Source of the DNA: Tillandsia leiboldiana
Taxonomy: Eukaryota; Streptophyta; Magnoliopsida; Poales; Bromeliaceae
Assembly: GCA_029204045.2 (NCBI GenBank)
Contig: CM055068.1
Location: forward strand, 30,827,587-30,891,586
Direction: 5' to 3'
Length of the DNA: 64,000 bases
Part shown: positions 9,967-19,692 of the stretch, one piece after another
How the letters are laid out: every line of letters begins with the position of its first letter
Numbering within the stretch: position 1 is the stretch's first letter
The notes under the pieces: generated by a model
Databases searched by the model: none
Seen by the model: the letters and a program-made list of their open reading frames with translations, nothing else
What the model was told of the DNA's origin: nothing
Made by a program: the position numbers and the translations under genes

Positions 9967-10907
9967 AGCTCCTAAGTCATCACTCACTCCCCGTGATTAC
10001 TCCTAAACAACAATAACAACAACATCCAGTATGGCATATCCCGATTGCGCAATTCCTCCACTCACGAGCCAGAATTCGCAACGGGCGTCCCTCGTACTCC
10101 AAACACTCATAGATCACAAAGGGGCGAGTTAATCACGGGCGAGGGATCCAAAAACATATTACTCCCGAGCTGAGACGTGAAATCCCAAAGGGGCTCCAAT
10201 AAAAGGCTGGGGGAAACGGAAATAACCACTAGTGCAACACGCACCAAACCACATCCTGTGTCTACTCAACCAAGGCCACCCGAAGTATACCCACACTTTT
10301 ATCCAATAAGGAAAAAAATCCAATAAGCTGGGGTCTTCACTCAGTTACTTCCCGATCCAAAATCACCCGAGTGGACTACTCACTCGCGGGCTACCCTCAA
10401 AAGGGATCCTCAAGAGACACAATCTCAAGCCACAGTTGGTCACTCAACATGCCAACATAACCCCAACGGACCCACGGGTCGAAGTCGATCTCTCAGCTAA
10501 TAAAGGACACCCTGACGGGGACCAAACCGTCAGTGAACGGGACAGAAAACTAGCCCGAAAGGCGATCATAATGCTGATGCCCAACTCGCGGTCAAAAGTA
10601 CGAACCATCAACAACAATCCGCGAAAATCCCATTCAAGATGCTGAAAACTGTAGGCTCCACTGATGCCGCATGGTAGAAACTGTAACTAAAGCTGAAATC
10701 TTATCTACCATATAGTACCGAACAGAAATGCTGAGTAATCAGGACTGATAGCCAAGCAGGCATGGCCTACGCCCAGGTATATCAATCAAAGCCGGAAATA
10801 ATAGGCGTACTGAAAGGCTCAACTGTGGGATCCAAGCTGCCTGCAAAACAGCGGTTCGTCCTGCCACAATACTCATAGGGTCGGACTAATGAAGTGTGGA
10901 CCGAAAA
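9967..10907 (-). other. 3' end of Y's interior, decayed
   Basis: By position this should hold integrase and the 3' untranslated region. I cannot read an integrase motif in it, and frames are short and unsupported. Confidence 0.45.
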
Positions 10908-11342
10908 TCAACCCACAGTAACTCTACAGCCACAATGGGGGGCATCACTAAAACACACAAATCCATCTCCCAACACTGGAATTACTAGCATTGGCGCTGG
11001 TATCAGTCTCATTATCCATTGGCCATGCCCTCTCGGCACTGCCAAGTCTAAGAAGCTCCTCCCCTCAAGAATAAATGTTGGTTTTAGCCAAACTCGAATA
11101 ACATCCATTTGGTCGGATTCCACCGCCACTCCAATGGCTAGAATAAGGTGACCCAAAAGGCATGCACTTGGAGCTAAAACTTGTACCTCAATAACTTGGC
11201 ATACAGCTTCATCCACACAGGTATGGTAGCACATCCACAAAGTGCTCCTCGTGCTCCAAGTCACTCTGGGAGTAAAGCAAATATCCTTGGGGAACACCAC
11301 TCCCAATCTGTCCAAGCACAACTGGGACATACAATTCCTCAA
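10908..11342 (-). pseudogene. Y pol remnant: end of reverse transcriptase into RNase H
   Basis: A 144-residue open stretch on the minus strand contains LGHLILAIGVAVESDQMDVI followed by RVW and a decayed EGRSFLDLA. This is recognisable as the Ty3/gypsy segment after the reverse transcriptase palm (compare GHVISAAGIAV and EVRSFLGLAGYY in U's pol). It is followed by LVIPVLGDGFVCFSDAP, which corresponds to the RNase H start where U has CDAS. The intervening connection domain is shortened and substitutions are many. The copy after the gap is at about 27972-28343. Confidence 0.7.
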
Positions 11343-11897
11343 ATCTTGAAGTCGACAGGGTATTCGTCATTCCATTGGGCCTCACTATAAGCTCATAATG
11401 CCCCTACCGTGTCCTGAACGCCATCTAGGCGAAGTCATCGGCTGTCTAATTCCAAGTAGGTACTCGCATCATACACTAACTGCCGGAGTATAACTCCATC
11501 AAAAGGTCCTAGATACCGCCCGGACCTGTCTACACTCGAACCATAAAAGGGCCCTCACAGTCGTGTATCAACGACGTGGCATCACCACTGTATACCAACG
11601 GCGTGGCACTAGGTCAAACAGACCCCTCGATCCATCAGATCCTGCAACTGTGCCATCAGCTCTCTCAGCTCTACAGGCGATATCCAATGAGGTGCTGTCG
11701 AGGGTGGCGCGGTTCCCCGAACCACGTCAAACGCAATCTCTATCTCCCTAACCGGCGGCATTACCAACAACTAAGGTGAAATCACACCCGGGATCTCATG
11801 GGCAACAAAGATATCCCTGAGCCCCGGTGCCGCCGTAGGCACCTCTCACGCTGTCACTAAAACCTGAGTGCTCTAACAATCTCAACAAGCAAGCCTC

Positions 11898-12089
11898 CTA
11901 TTGTCCGCCTTGCCGAAGATCAAAGTCCTCTCTTTCTGCAGTCGAACATCCTGTGGCATTGTGCCCATCAATCTCAAGCATAGGGTCAAAACACCGAATT
12001 GCTACAATTTCCAATGATTCTGCCAGTAACTCGCGGTCTCGGCCGCACTGGACATGACCCAAAAGCCTCCTCCACGTGCATGACAACAA
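11898..12089 (-). pseudogene. Possible aspartic protease remnant of Y
   Basis: The frame reads LEIDGHNATGC then REDFDLRQG. This resembles the end of gypsy protease, where a strand with I-GH precedes a conserved DFD-ILGMDWL motif. The active-site DTG/DSG part is not readable. Its position between gag and reverse transcriptase remnants supports the call. Confidence 0.4.
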
Positions 12090-12899
12090 CAGGAACCTGT
12101 ACCTCTAGTGCACGTGGTAACAAATCTGCCTCTAGCCATGCAAGAGTGGAACATGCTCTAACTCCGACTACTGTGGTGAAATCCCACCTGCGACACTCGA
12201 TCCACTACCGTGGCGCCCTCCAACCGGGCGGCACAGATTCATCCGCTCAAAGCAAGTGGTTGTCGCTCAATCTGCCTTAAAATCAGGACTATCCACAAGG
12301 GAGCACGACCTCTGTCTCTGATCACATTGAGGCGACGAATAAGATCCTCCGCAGATAACAAATCCACGCTACCGCTGCGCCACTCTGATATAAATACTGA
12401 TGCTGCCTTCGGGGTCCACCCGATCTCCGGCATCTCGGGAACTCGTTATCCTGGAGAAAGAAATCAGAAATGCCTATGCCGGCCGATCTGTCCTCCATCA
12501 CCCGGCGCCAAGCGCCAAAATCCAGAACTCGCCTCTGGCGGCAGATCCCTATCCAAGGGAACTGCAGCGCCACGCTCCATACACAATGCCTACTCCAACG
12601 AGGAGTCCAAACCTACAATGGAGGGACTGAATAACTGAAAAGTGTCCTGGCGCAATCCACTCCCAGTCTCATATATCCTATGCGCCTCGTCCCTCGAATC
12701 TGGAGCGCGTAGTTCAACAACTGCATAAACTTTCGAGCACAGGGAGGCTCTCAATTGATCACTCCATCACCACCAACCACGACTCTGGCTCCAAAGGCTC
12801 CAAACTCAATCTTACGAGTCGGGGTGGTTCATCTGCCAAATCTGGCTCAGTAGATCGATTATGTCCCACAGCTCCTCTGCTGTCAACTATCCACCCTGC

Positions 12900-13090
12900 C
12901 TCGGTGCCTCGACACTAAACATTGGCACAGAGGGGGTTACTCAGTGCCCCGACCACTGTGTCACCAAGACCAGTTGCTCACTCGGCCGCTGATAAGCCTC
13001 TGATAATCCTGTCATCTGGGTCCGGAGTTCTCTAACCTCAATCCGGGTATCCGGCCCAAAACCAACTGCTCACGCTCAATTGCTATGACA
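12900..13090 (-). pseudogene. Gag N-terminal remnant of Y
   Basis: The minus strand around 12990-13040 reads EVRELRTQMTGLSEA. It aligns with EVRELQAQMTQMSEA in the gag of element X (40608-40915). It lies about 110 bases downstream of the leader hairpin in the element's direction, as expected for a gag start. I see no intact frame from here into 12000-12900, so the rest of gag is decayed. Confidence 0.6.
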
Positions 13091-13195
13091 GGATGCACAC
13101 GGGTCACAACCTAGCGTCGGGGAGACACAGCTTGCGACAACGAAACCACAAAACAGCACACAACAGCGCTCGACCCAATCCAGCGAAAGTCTAAA

Positions 13196-13263
13196 GCATG
13201 TCACCCATTCCACAGCATTATGTTGTCTGCAGCCAACATAATCACCTAGGAGAATAAACATGC
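13196..13263 (-). ncRNA. Leader hairpin of Y with palindromic loop (dimer-initiation-like)
   Basis: The inner stem is 9 bp, perfect (13217-13225 with 13234-13242). In the sense direction the eight-base loop is G-CTGCAG-A, a six-base palindrome flanked by purines. An outer 6-bp stem (13196-13201 with 13258-13263) closes it after 15-base internal loops on each side. It sits 178 bases from the LTR, between primer binding site and gag remnant. Counterparts are in X (40970-41026) and V (51139-51192). Confidence 0.6.
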
Positions 13264-13400
13264 CAATCACTCCTCCCGTCCCTTGGGAGAGGTATAAAGC
13301 TCAATCAGGACTCTCGCTAAAAGTCACGACTCTCACGAAGTCAACCAAGGGTCAAACCATAAGCCTAGGGTTTCTAAGTCCACCATGACCTACAACCTAG

Positions 13401-13412
13401 GCTCCGATATCA
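13401..13412 (-). promoter_or_regulatory. Degenerate primer binding site of Y
   Basis: The minus strand reads TGATATCGGAGC, two changes from the TGGTATCAGAGC tRNA-iMet site. It lies eight bases from the LTR edge at 13421. The mutations suggest Y is older than Z, W and V. Confidence 0.7.
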
Positions 13413-14184
13413 CTCTAATCTGTCACGCCCCGGGGTCGAAACTGCGACCCGGGCTCGCCAACAGATCCGCCACCTATGCCATCCTGCATAAGCGAAGCGT
13501 CCAACCTGCAAGAAAAGTACTACAGCTAAACAGATATCAGAGCTATAAATAAAAATCTGCTGTATAACTAAAATCAATCACTGTACAACTGGAAATAATA
13601 CAACAGTGTCCGCCTCCCAAAAAATAATAATAATACAATATCCTCAAATACCAACTCTGAACACAACCGGGAGGTAACTCCAATACATACATCAGTGTAC
13701 AGTCTCTCAATACATAATATATCCTCACTACATCAGTCTCTCAAAAGAGGAAAAAAATAAAACAACCAATCCACTGAAGATCTCCTCTGAAGGGTACCGC
13801 TACTCTCCAACGACGGGTAGGGATCTAGCACGCGACTCCCTCGCCGAACAACCACCACAGAATCCGCAACACCCGCTAAGACTCTGCAAAACAAAGGAGA
13901 GGAAGGAAAAAGGAGGGGGAAGACCCCCAAAGGGTGTAAGAACTACACCAAAAAGGGAGTTCTCAGTGGGTAACACCGCCAGACCCGACGGTCTGCCCAC
14001 CAAGTCCTCAAGAGACAGAACTAACCAAAGCCGTAAGGACTGAAATAAGGAAGCTGGAGGCTCTCAACAGCTATCCTGCCACTATCTAAATGCCCAAGAT
14101 GGGAGAACCAACGAAGGGTATGCAACCACTAGCACATGAAGTGCACAATCGACCCAATCCATAGACCAGTAATCACTGGCACTA

Positions 14185-14368
14185 CCTGCCATGCCTGCTA
14201 TGCCTGCCGTGCCTTCCTGCCTACTATGCCTGCCTTGCCTGCCTACTATGCCTGCCTTGCCTGCCTGCCTACTATGCTTGCCTTGCCTGCCTGCCTACTA
14301 TGCCTGCCTTGCCTGCCTACTATGCCTGCCTTGCCTGCCTACTATGCCTGCCTTGCCTGCCTACTATC
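14185..14368 (+). repeat. Minisatellite of CTGCC/CTACTATG units in Y LTR
   Basis: Units such as CTACTATGCCTGCCTTGCC, of about 22 to 26 bases, are repeated about seven times. ORFs over it encode only Cys-Leu-Pro repeats and are not genes. The copy after the gap is at about 31148-31332. Confidence 0.85.
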
Positions 14369-14390
14369 GAAATGCTAAAGAACTCTCCTG

Positions 14391-14449
14391 CGGGAATACT
14401 GACCGACTACTAACCGGTACGATCGCATCCCAAAATAGGTGACGGACCG
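14391..14449 (+). repeat. 43-bp GACCG minisatellite, part left of W
   Basis: Contains GACCGACTACTAACCGGTAC and the following half unit. The array continues after W at 21072. The last GACCG is the left copy of the W target duplication. Confidence 0.75.
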
Positions 14450-14778
14450 TGTTACGGCATTTTGTTGTTGGCATATTTCGTGAGTCAAGTCAGTGAGTTG
14501 AGTCGGAGTCTTAAAGGGATCAAATTGTCAATCAGCAATCAAAGACTTAGAGAAGATTCAACAAGAGCTCAAGTTGACACTCGGTGTCTTGAGTCTTGAA
14601 GATTGAAGTTGAAGAATTGTGGATCAGTTACATCAATCTCAAGAAGAAAGTATTCAAGAGGATCAGGTATGTTTAACTAAATAATTGTGGTGATCCGAAT
14701 ACTTTCTTATAGTGTAGAAACACTTGGATGAATTTTTAATTGCATAAAAATCAAGAACTGGACATGGGTCATGTTCAG

Positions 14779-15000
14779 GATCCGGATCAGACAGTCCAAT
14801 CCGGATCCCGAAGGGTGATTGTTCATTGGCAAATCCGATCCGGATCATGGCCATTTCGATCCGGATCCCGAACATGGGTATTTGCTGGAATACATGAACG
14901 ATCCGGATCGGGCTTTTCAATCCGGATCCCGAACCCTTGTTTTTCTGGAATTGTCTAACTCGCTACGACGATCCGGATCGCAGTAAATCCGATCCGGATC
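14779..15000 (+). repeat. Eight copies of the palindromic core ATCCGGATC in W U3
   Basis: ATCCGGATC or GATCCGGATC occurs eight times in 222 bases upstream of the TATA box. The core ATCCGGAT is its own reverse complement. Repeated palindromes upstream of the promoter are a known Sirevirus LTR trait. Other copies are at about 20018-20240, 31742-31964 and 36986-37207. Confidence 0.8.
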
Positions 15001-15065
15001 GCCGTCCTGAAAATTTCCAGATAAGGTAAGTTTTTGATTCTTATCTATTTCCAAAGGTTTCTAAA

Positions 15066-15075
15066 CTATAAATAG
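15066..15075 (+). promoter_or_regulatory. TATA box of W LTR
   Basis: CTATAAATAG, a near-consensus plant TATA. It lies downstream of the palindrome cluster and upstream of the hairpin array, so the array should be transcribed. Matching boxes are at 20304-20313, 32029-32038 and 37273-37282. Confidence 0.75.
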
Positions 15076-15326
15076 ACATTTAGGGTTTCTCAAAAACGTG
15101 GGAGCTACGGCCGATCAATTTATAAAACTCTTGAGAGCAACCCTAGAGGCTAGGTTTTTATCGATCTTCTTTATAGCCTCTTTTAGGTCAATTCGATGGT
15201 TCTTTCAAGAACATATCTTTTGTCGAATTGATCTAATCTTTGCTTAGAGATTTCTTCTACGGTTCCTCAATGAGAATCTAAGCAAAGGATCACCATCGAA
15301 GTCAATATTCTTATCGACTGAGTTTG

Positions 15327-15429
15327 CGTCGTGGATTCGACGTGGCATCGTGGATTCGGTGTGCTAAAGGCGTTTCGTGGATTCGAAACGTGTGCTCGTG
15401 GATTCGAGTGGCGTTCGTGGATTCGAACG
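15327..15429 (+). ncRNA. Array of five small hairpins with common loop TGGATT
   Basis: Loops TGGATT lie at 15332, 15351, 15378, 15399 and 15418. Each is flanked by complementary arms: CGTCG/CGACG, CATCG/CGGTG (one G-T pair), CGTTTCG/CGAAACG, CTCG/CGAG and CGTTCG/CGAACG. The loop and closing C-G, G-C pairs are constant, and the outer stem differs but stays paired. Because they follow the TATA box they would be in the RNA leader. The array is kept in all four W LTRs (20560-20661, 32290-32392, 37534-37636). Confidence 0.65.
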
Positions 15430-15431
15430 TG

Positions 15432-15664
15432 TGCAGTGGACGTGCATTCGGTGGAGCGCGAGGTCCGAAGAAATTGAAGAAGGGGTTAAATCCGTGGAGA
15501 CGGTAATCACCTTGTTATTCTTCTTTTCTTAGTGGATTGTTATTGCGTGGACATCCAACTGGTCAGCGCAAGGTCCGAAGAAGCTGAAGGAGGGGTTGAG
15601 TCCATGGAGTCGGTAATCACCTTGTTATTCTTCTATTCTTAGTGGATTGTTATTGCGTGTTGGT
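15432..15664 (+). repeat. Tandem duplication in W U5
   Basis: Two units share AGGTCCGAAGAA, TGAAG, GGTAATCACCTTGTTATTC and TTAGTGGATTGTTATTGCGTG with a few substitutions. The unit is about 120 to 130 bases. Confidence 0.75.
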
Positions 15665-15847
15665 CCCGTGGTTTTTCTCCTGGATTGGAGTTTCCACGTA
15701 AATCTCGGTGTGCTGTTTTTATTTTCCGCATTGGTTTTTATTTTGCACTGAGATTGAGTTTTTAAGTATTACACCTATTCACCCCCCCCTCTAGTTGTTT
15801 GATAGTACCTATTTAGATCCTTGTGGATTCCTATAAAAACCAACAAT

Positions 15848-15858
15848 TGGTATCAGAG
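15848..15858 (+). promoter_or_regulatory. Primer binding site of W
   Basis: TGGTATCAGAG, complementary to the 3' end of initiator methionine tRNA, starts two bases after the 5' LTR end. It lies upstream of the gag ATG at 15880, which argues against the earlier ATG at 15823, located inside the LTR. Confidence 0.85.
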
Positions 15859-15879
15859 AGGGTTTTAGGTTTATCTATC

Positions 15880-17841
15880 ATGTTGGGTGAAAGTGGTAAT
15901 ATTTATAGACCTCCTCTTTTTGATGGGACTAATTATGCTTATTGGAAAGTGCGGATGAGAGCTTTTCTCATCGCAATTGATGAGCGGGTATGGCAATCCG
16001 TGGAATACGGTTGGGTGCATCCTGTTGAGGAAGTAGGAAATTCTACTACCCTAAAACCTCGCTCTAGATGGTCCAAAGAGGAACTCGAAAGATCTTCTTA
16101 CAATGGGAAAGGTATGAACGCTCTATTTAACTCTCTTTCCTCGACTGAGTTCACGAGAATTTCCGCGTGTGAAATCGCGAAGGAAATTTGGGATATTCTC
16201 AAAATTACACATGAGGGTACTAATTTTGTAAAAATTCAAAAGCTCCAGATGCTTACAAGTCAATTTGACTCTATTCATATGGAAGAGCATGAATTGTTTA
16301 CAGATTATTACACTAGACTTCAAGATGTAATCAATACTTGTGCTAATTTAGGAGAAAAGATCCCGGAGTCGAGAATTGTAAGAAAGATACTTCGGACTCT
16401 TCCGGAATGGTTTAGGGCAAAGGTTACCGCCATTGAAACCGTTAGTCATCCGGATGAGATGAGTGTAGAGGAATTAGTAGGTGCTTTGCAAACTTATGAA
16501 ATGACTTTTCCTACTAATCAAGTTTCTTCCAAGTCTTCTTCTAAGCTTACAGGTATTGCATTCAAATCAACAAAGGAAGAAGATAGCGAATCAAGTTCCG
16601 ACGATGAAATCTCTTTTGCCGATTTTGAAGAACAATTGGCGCGGATCACAAAGAAATTTCGTCGGAAATTTTGGAAGAATCAAACCGATGGATCTTCATC
16701 CATGAAACCTTCTAAAGGATCATCGGGTTCTAAATCCTCTAACCTCAAAAGCTTTGCAAAACCTTCTAAAGAAAAAGAAAAAGATGATTTCGAAGGGGAA
16801 ATCCAATGCTATAGATGCAAAGGCTACGGCCATTTTTCAACGGAATGTCCTTCTCTGAAATCATATAAAAAGAAGGCTTTGCAAGCGAAAACTTGGGACG
16901 ATTCTACTTCTAATGAATCGACCTCAAGTAAAGAGGAAAAAGTCGTTGCCTTACATGCTTCTCAAATTCCCTCTTCTAATGTTTGTTTATCATCTTTAAT
17001 CACTGACTCTATTCCTTTGATTTTGTATGAAACATCAACATCCAACGGAGAGTCATCAAGTGAGGGGGAGTCGGACGAAGAAGAACTCGTTGAGGCATAT
17101 CAACAACTTCTTGCGGAATCTAAGAAGAAGGCCAAGCATATCAAGAAGTTGAGGAAGCAACGACTTGAGAATCAAGACGAGAATCATGCTTTAAAGATCA
17201 AACTTCATGATCTCGAGGAGGAACGAGAGCTTTTATTGGATAATAATAAAATCCTCCAGGAAAAGATAAATCAATCGGAAACGATCGTTAATTCCCATAT
17301 TAACAAGATTGATTTTCTTGAAAAGCAGTTTGAGGAGATTCATGTTACCAACCAAGCTTTGACCAAGCAAGTCCATCAACTTAAATCCGACATACAAAGG
17401 ATTTCAACCGGTTCGAAGAAACATGATTGTATGTCCGGATTAGGTCAAACAAGCAAGGTTGGTTTGGGATTCAAAAAGGACCAAACTGTGCATGCTTCAA
17501 GTTCCACATTCAAATTGAAAGGAAGAACGTGTCACCTTTGTGGACTTGAAGGACATTTGGTGAAGGATTGCCCGAAAAAGAGAAAGAAGAATTCTTCGGC
17601 AACTTCATCTACGGAGCGAACTCAACGGAATCAAAAGACACATCAAGTCAAAGGAGTTCACTCAACCCACCAAAGGTCCGAGCCACAACATCAATCATAC
17701 AAGTGGATCACTACGAGGCAAAGACCTAAGGTGAATCAACAGTCAAAGTGGACAACCCCCGGCCACAACGAATCAAGACAACCCAAAATCCAGCGATTTT
17801 GGATTCGGAAAGGTGATATCTTTCCTTGTCTTAAGTTCTAA
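15880..17841 (+). CDS. gag: Gag polyprotein of W, Ty1/copia Sirevirus type, intact
   Basis: 653 residues from the first ATG after the primer binding site. The open frame extends upstream to an ATG at 15823, but that lies inside the LTR and is not chosen. Residues 1-210 resemble the copia gag domain (UBN2 type: FDGTNYAYWKVRM at 14-26, EIWDIL near 103, LQMLTSQFDSI near 122). A zinc knuckle CX2CX4HX4C is at 310-323 (CYRCKGYGHFSTEC). A Ser/Glu-rich acidic stretch and a long charged coiled coil cover about 400-505. A second knuckle is at 551-564 (CHLCGLEGHLVKDC), and a basic Gln/Lys tail ends the protein. It should form virus-like particles and package RNA. The frame stops where a Sirevirus would begin protease. 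The identical protein is encoded at 32844-34805. Confidence 0.88.
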   Translation: MLGESGNIYRPPLFDGTNYAYWKVRMRAFLIAIDERVWQSVEYGWVHPVEEVGNSTTLKPRSRWSKEELERSSYNGKGMNALFNSLSSTEFTRISACEIAKEIWDILKITHEGTNFVKIQKLQMLTSQFDSIHMEEHELFTDYYTRLQDVINTCANLGEKIPESRIVRKILRTLPEWFRAKVTAIETVSHPDEMSVEELVGALQTYEMTFPTNQVSSKSSSKLTGIAFKSTKEEDSESSSDDEISFADFEEQLARITKKFRRKFWKNQTDGSSSMKPSKGSSGSKSSNLKSFAKPSKEKEKDDFEGEIQCYRCKGYGHFSTECPSLKSYKKKALQAKTWDDSTSNESTSSKEEKVVALHASQIPSSNVCLSSLITDSIPLILYETSTSNGESSSEGESDEEELVEAYQQLLAESKKKAKHIKKLRKQRLENQDENHALKIKLHDLEEERELLLDNNKILQEKINQSETIVNSHINKIDFLEKQFEEIHVTNQALTKQVHQLKSDIQRISTGSKKHDCMSGLGQTSKVGLGFKKDQTVHASSSTFKLKGRTCHLCGLEGHLVKDCPKKRKKNSSATSSTERTQRNQKTHQVKGVHSTHQRSEPQHQSYKWITTRQRPKVNQQSKWTTPGHNESRQPKIQRFWIRKGDIFPCLKF

Positions 17842-19680
17842 ATAGCTTATGACTGTATGTAATGCTTTGATTGGTTTTCTCCTCATATTTTTCTTAATCT
17901 TTGCATTACATGTTTTTTCAATGCTCTTGGTTTTATGTTTTGTTCTTGAACAAAAGGTTTTTAACGAACAAGTACATTGAATAAAAAGGGTTTCACGTTC
18001 ATTCACTCCAAATTAATTTTATATGGATTATCAACTTTACTCCATAATCATAATCTTGGAGCATTGGTCATATTGACTTTAATTGCATCTTTTCACGCAT
18101 TTAGAAATTTATTATGCTTTTGACATCATAATATTTCGATGTTGCAATGATCATTTATGTTAATTAAGTCATCTTTTAAGTGATCAAAGTCAATTTCTCT
18201 CTCGATGATCTCTTGGTATAGTTTTTATCTTATTTGACTGTTTAGTCGAGTATGAAATCGAGATTAATATTTGGCTGAATACTTTATATCTTAAATAATT
18301 GATAGCCAATTGAGGGGGAGTCAAAGAAAAAGTATTATGCTCAAAAGATGTGGAAAGAGTTACATCCCAATGAGGAGTGTGAAAACTACCACCACATGGA
18401 GGAAAGAGCTACCACCTCGGTCGTCCGAGTACTGTGTGCAGCTACCACATGTATACCAAGCATGGGTTTGTAATTTTTGATTAAATAAAATGCATGATTG
18501 AAATACTTGACTCCGTCAAATTTCAAGGTTGGTATAAGGTGGGCTTTTTAAATGAAAGATGCTCAAAGAGCCACTCTCTTCAATAAATTGACTAGATACA
18601 TTATCTAATTTATCTGGGATGTTAGACATCTATTGATCTTGGTATTTCATTTTCTTTACCAAATTGATGATTTGATAAAGGCATTACGCATAAGATCATG
18701 TTAGATGTGATTGAAGTTGTTCAACTTTAAGGGTTTTAATTTCCATAAATTTTCGTTTCATTTTTGAGTATTTTTGATAGATTTGGTATAATCTATTTCT
18801 TGTTGCATGAAACGACGACTTTTGTTTAAAGTTGATGCGCTAAAGTGCTTACATACTTTTTCTGGTTTTTATGGATATCATGAAAAACTGTTTATAATGC
18901 CTTATCTTTGTTTTTCATGATTTTGGAGTAAATCTTTTTAATTTCGTGAAATTAATTGGATTGAATGGCGTCTGTGTGAATTCATTGTTTAAAGCACTTA
19001 AATTGATTTCTTGATGGAATACAAATCGGTATTTGAAAAGATTCCAAAAATCTGGATTTGTTTCAAGAAATTATTTGATTTTTGCTTTCTGGTACAGGTA
19101 CGCAATCTGCATTTTTTTTTTTTTTGTTATATACCAGAACTGAGCTTTTATCTCTCTTTCTCTATGAACTAATGTTGTTAGTGATTTCCTTTTGTCTAGT
19201 ATGTTCACTGTTTGACAATTTGTGACAAAAAGGGGAGAACAGAAATTAATGATCGTATCACAAAGGGGGAGAACATAAATGCTCAAGACAGGGGGAGAAC
19301 GTGGAGAACATCTTAGAGATGCTCTTGATAGGGGGAGATAAAGAAAAGGTTGATAAGGGGAGATAAAGAAAAGGTTGAAAGAGCCGGAAAAACAAAAGAA
19401 CCAAAAGGACGAATCAAATGTAGGATTTTAATTTCTAACGACTAACGTTTGATTTTGTTTGGAGTTTTGTTTTGCAGGAATTACATCACTTTAAGACTCC
19501 AAGTCCTAAGTCATAGAATATGTTTCTAGGACTGTTGGTTCAAATGTAATTTTGTATTTATTGGATCTTTCACGCAAAGAAAATCAATGTTTTGGTGATA
19601 ACATTGAATTTCGACTTTTTGGTTTAAGATGAGTGACTTGAGCGCTTTTATGTATTTTTGGGTTTTGTCACGAAATTGCC
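17842..19680 (+). other. AT-rich untranslated 3' region of W
   Basis: 1.8 kb with no frame above about 77 codons. A full Sirevirus would have pol and an env-like region here. Nothing in it resembles polymerase, so this is a replaced or deleted internal region and not simply a frameshifted pol. Confidence 0.7.
19229..19364 (+). promoter_or_regulatory. Array of polypurine-like motifs in W
   Basis: AGGGGAGA or GGGGGAGA motifs recur near 19231, 19265, 19291, 19331 and 19357, each embedded in purine-rich context, before the true tract at 19681. Multiplied polypurine tracts are a reported Sirevirus hallmark. The second copy is at about 36191-36325. Confidence 0.7.
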
Positions 19681-19692
19681 AAAGGGGGAGAT
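19681..19692 (+). promoter_or_regulatory. Polypurine tract of W
   Basis: AAAGGGGGAGAT lies directly before the 3' LTR start TGTTACGG, the expected plus-strand primer. The second copy is at 36645-36656. Confidence 0.85.

Larger units (their letters stand above)
13421..14449 (-). repeat. Right LTR (5' LTR) of Y, first part, up to the W insertion
   Basis: Starts with TGTCACGCCCCGGGGTCG directly after the primer binding site. It runs to the target duplication GACCG at 14445-14449, where W interrupts it, and resumes at 21077. The 1029 bases here are not represented in Y's left LTR inside this window. Confidence 0.85.
14450..15845 (+). repeat. 5' LTR of W
   Basis: TGTTACGGCA...CCAACA, 1396 bases. 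It contains, in order: eight ATCCGGATC motifs (14779-15000), a TATA box (15066-15075), a hairpin array (15327-15429), and a tandem duplication of about 120-130 bases (15432-15664) with the internal string GGTAATCACCTTGTTATTC. By eye the two LTRs of the cleaner copy differ by about a dozen substitutions in 1395 bases. Confidence 0.9.

Noticed and set aside
14185..14368. Cys-Leu-Pro-rich small proteins over the CTGCC repeat
   Set aside because: Pure minisatellite translation, open in more than one frame; no evidence of a gene.
15823..15879. Upstream ATG extension of W gag
   Set aside because: The ATG at 15823 lies within the last bases of the LTR, and the extension runs through the primer binding site. 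The ATG at 15880 is the first after it and starts the recognisable gag domain.
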